A stretch of DNA of 5,348 nucleotides from Microcoleaceae cyanobacterium UBA9251 (GTDB taxonomy: Bacteria; Cyanobacteriota; Cyanobacteriia; Cyanobacteriales; Microcoleaceae), in the NCBI GenBank assembly GCA_003542015.1, contig DPLL01000420.1, positions 8,663 through 14,010 of the forward strand. The letters run 5' to 3'. A program made the position numbers and the translations under genes. How positions within the stretch are numbered: the first letter of the stretch is position 1; each line of letters begins with the position of its first letter. The notes below the pieces were generated by a model. It searched no databases and had not been told where the DNA came from. It was given only the letters and a program-made list of their open reading frames with translations. Shown in pieces: positions 5,336 to 5,348 of this stretch.

Positions 5336-5348
5336 GAATTTTTGAAGT

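Overview
The window looks like chromosomal DNA of a filamentous non-heterocystous-type cyanobacterium (Microcoleus/Oscillatoria-like; this lineage guess is inference). The signs are four complete HIP1 octamers (GCGATCGC, at 946, 2261, 2908 and 4735), heptanucleotide tandem arrays of the STRR type, G/C-run palindromic dispersed repeats, and cyanobacterial-type proteins, above all a NrtD-like ATPase.

Layout: (1) 1-200 is non-coding and repeat-filled: C/G-run palindromes, a 34-bp direct repeat and a CAATTAC heptamer array. (2) 201-1040 (+) encodes the ATPase subunit of a nitrate/nitrite (or cyanate) ABC importer, most like NrtD. (3) 1058-1197 is a MITE-like element with near-perfect terminal inverted repeats. 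(4) 1222-2001 (+) encodes a universal-stress-protein-like protein with a GTG start. (5) 1985-2233 (-) is a small cyanobacterial-type gene, convergent with and overlapping the usp gene; about 130 bp upstream of it is a perfect CRP-type palindrome (TGTGA-N6-TCACA). (6) 2439-4448 (-) encodes an S9-family (prolyl oligopeptidase-like) serine peptidase whose beta-propeller half carries an in-frame insertion of the same palindromic repeat family seen at the window start. (7) 4449-4743 is intergenic, with a CATAGGG heptamer array directly before the peptidase and a second dispersed repeat. (8) 4744-5290 (+) is a nucleoside hydrolase pseudogene with two stops, a frameshift and a truncated 3' end.

The genes do not form one pathway. 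The NrtD-like gene is probably the tail of an importer operon to the left, but no upstream permease or downstream reductase gene is visible. The usp, small-protein, peptidase and nucleoside hydrolase genes are separate housekeeping or accessory units. The dominant theme is colonisation by small repeats, which sit just before start codons, between genes, inside one reading frame and at the end of a decaying gene. I see no evidence of a new defence or biosynthetic system; the most interesting points are the in-frame repeat insertion in the peptidase and the CRP-type operator.
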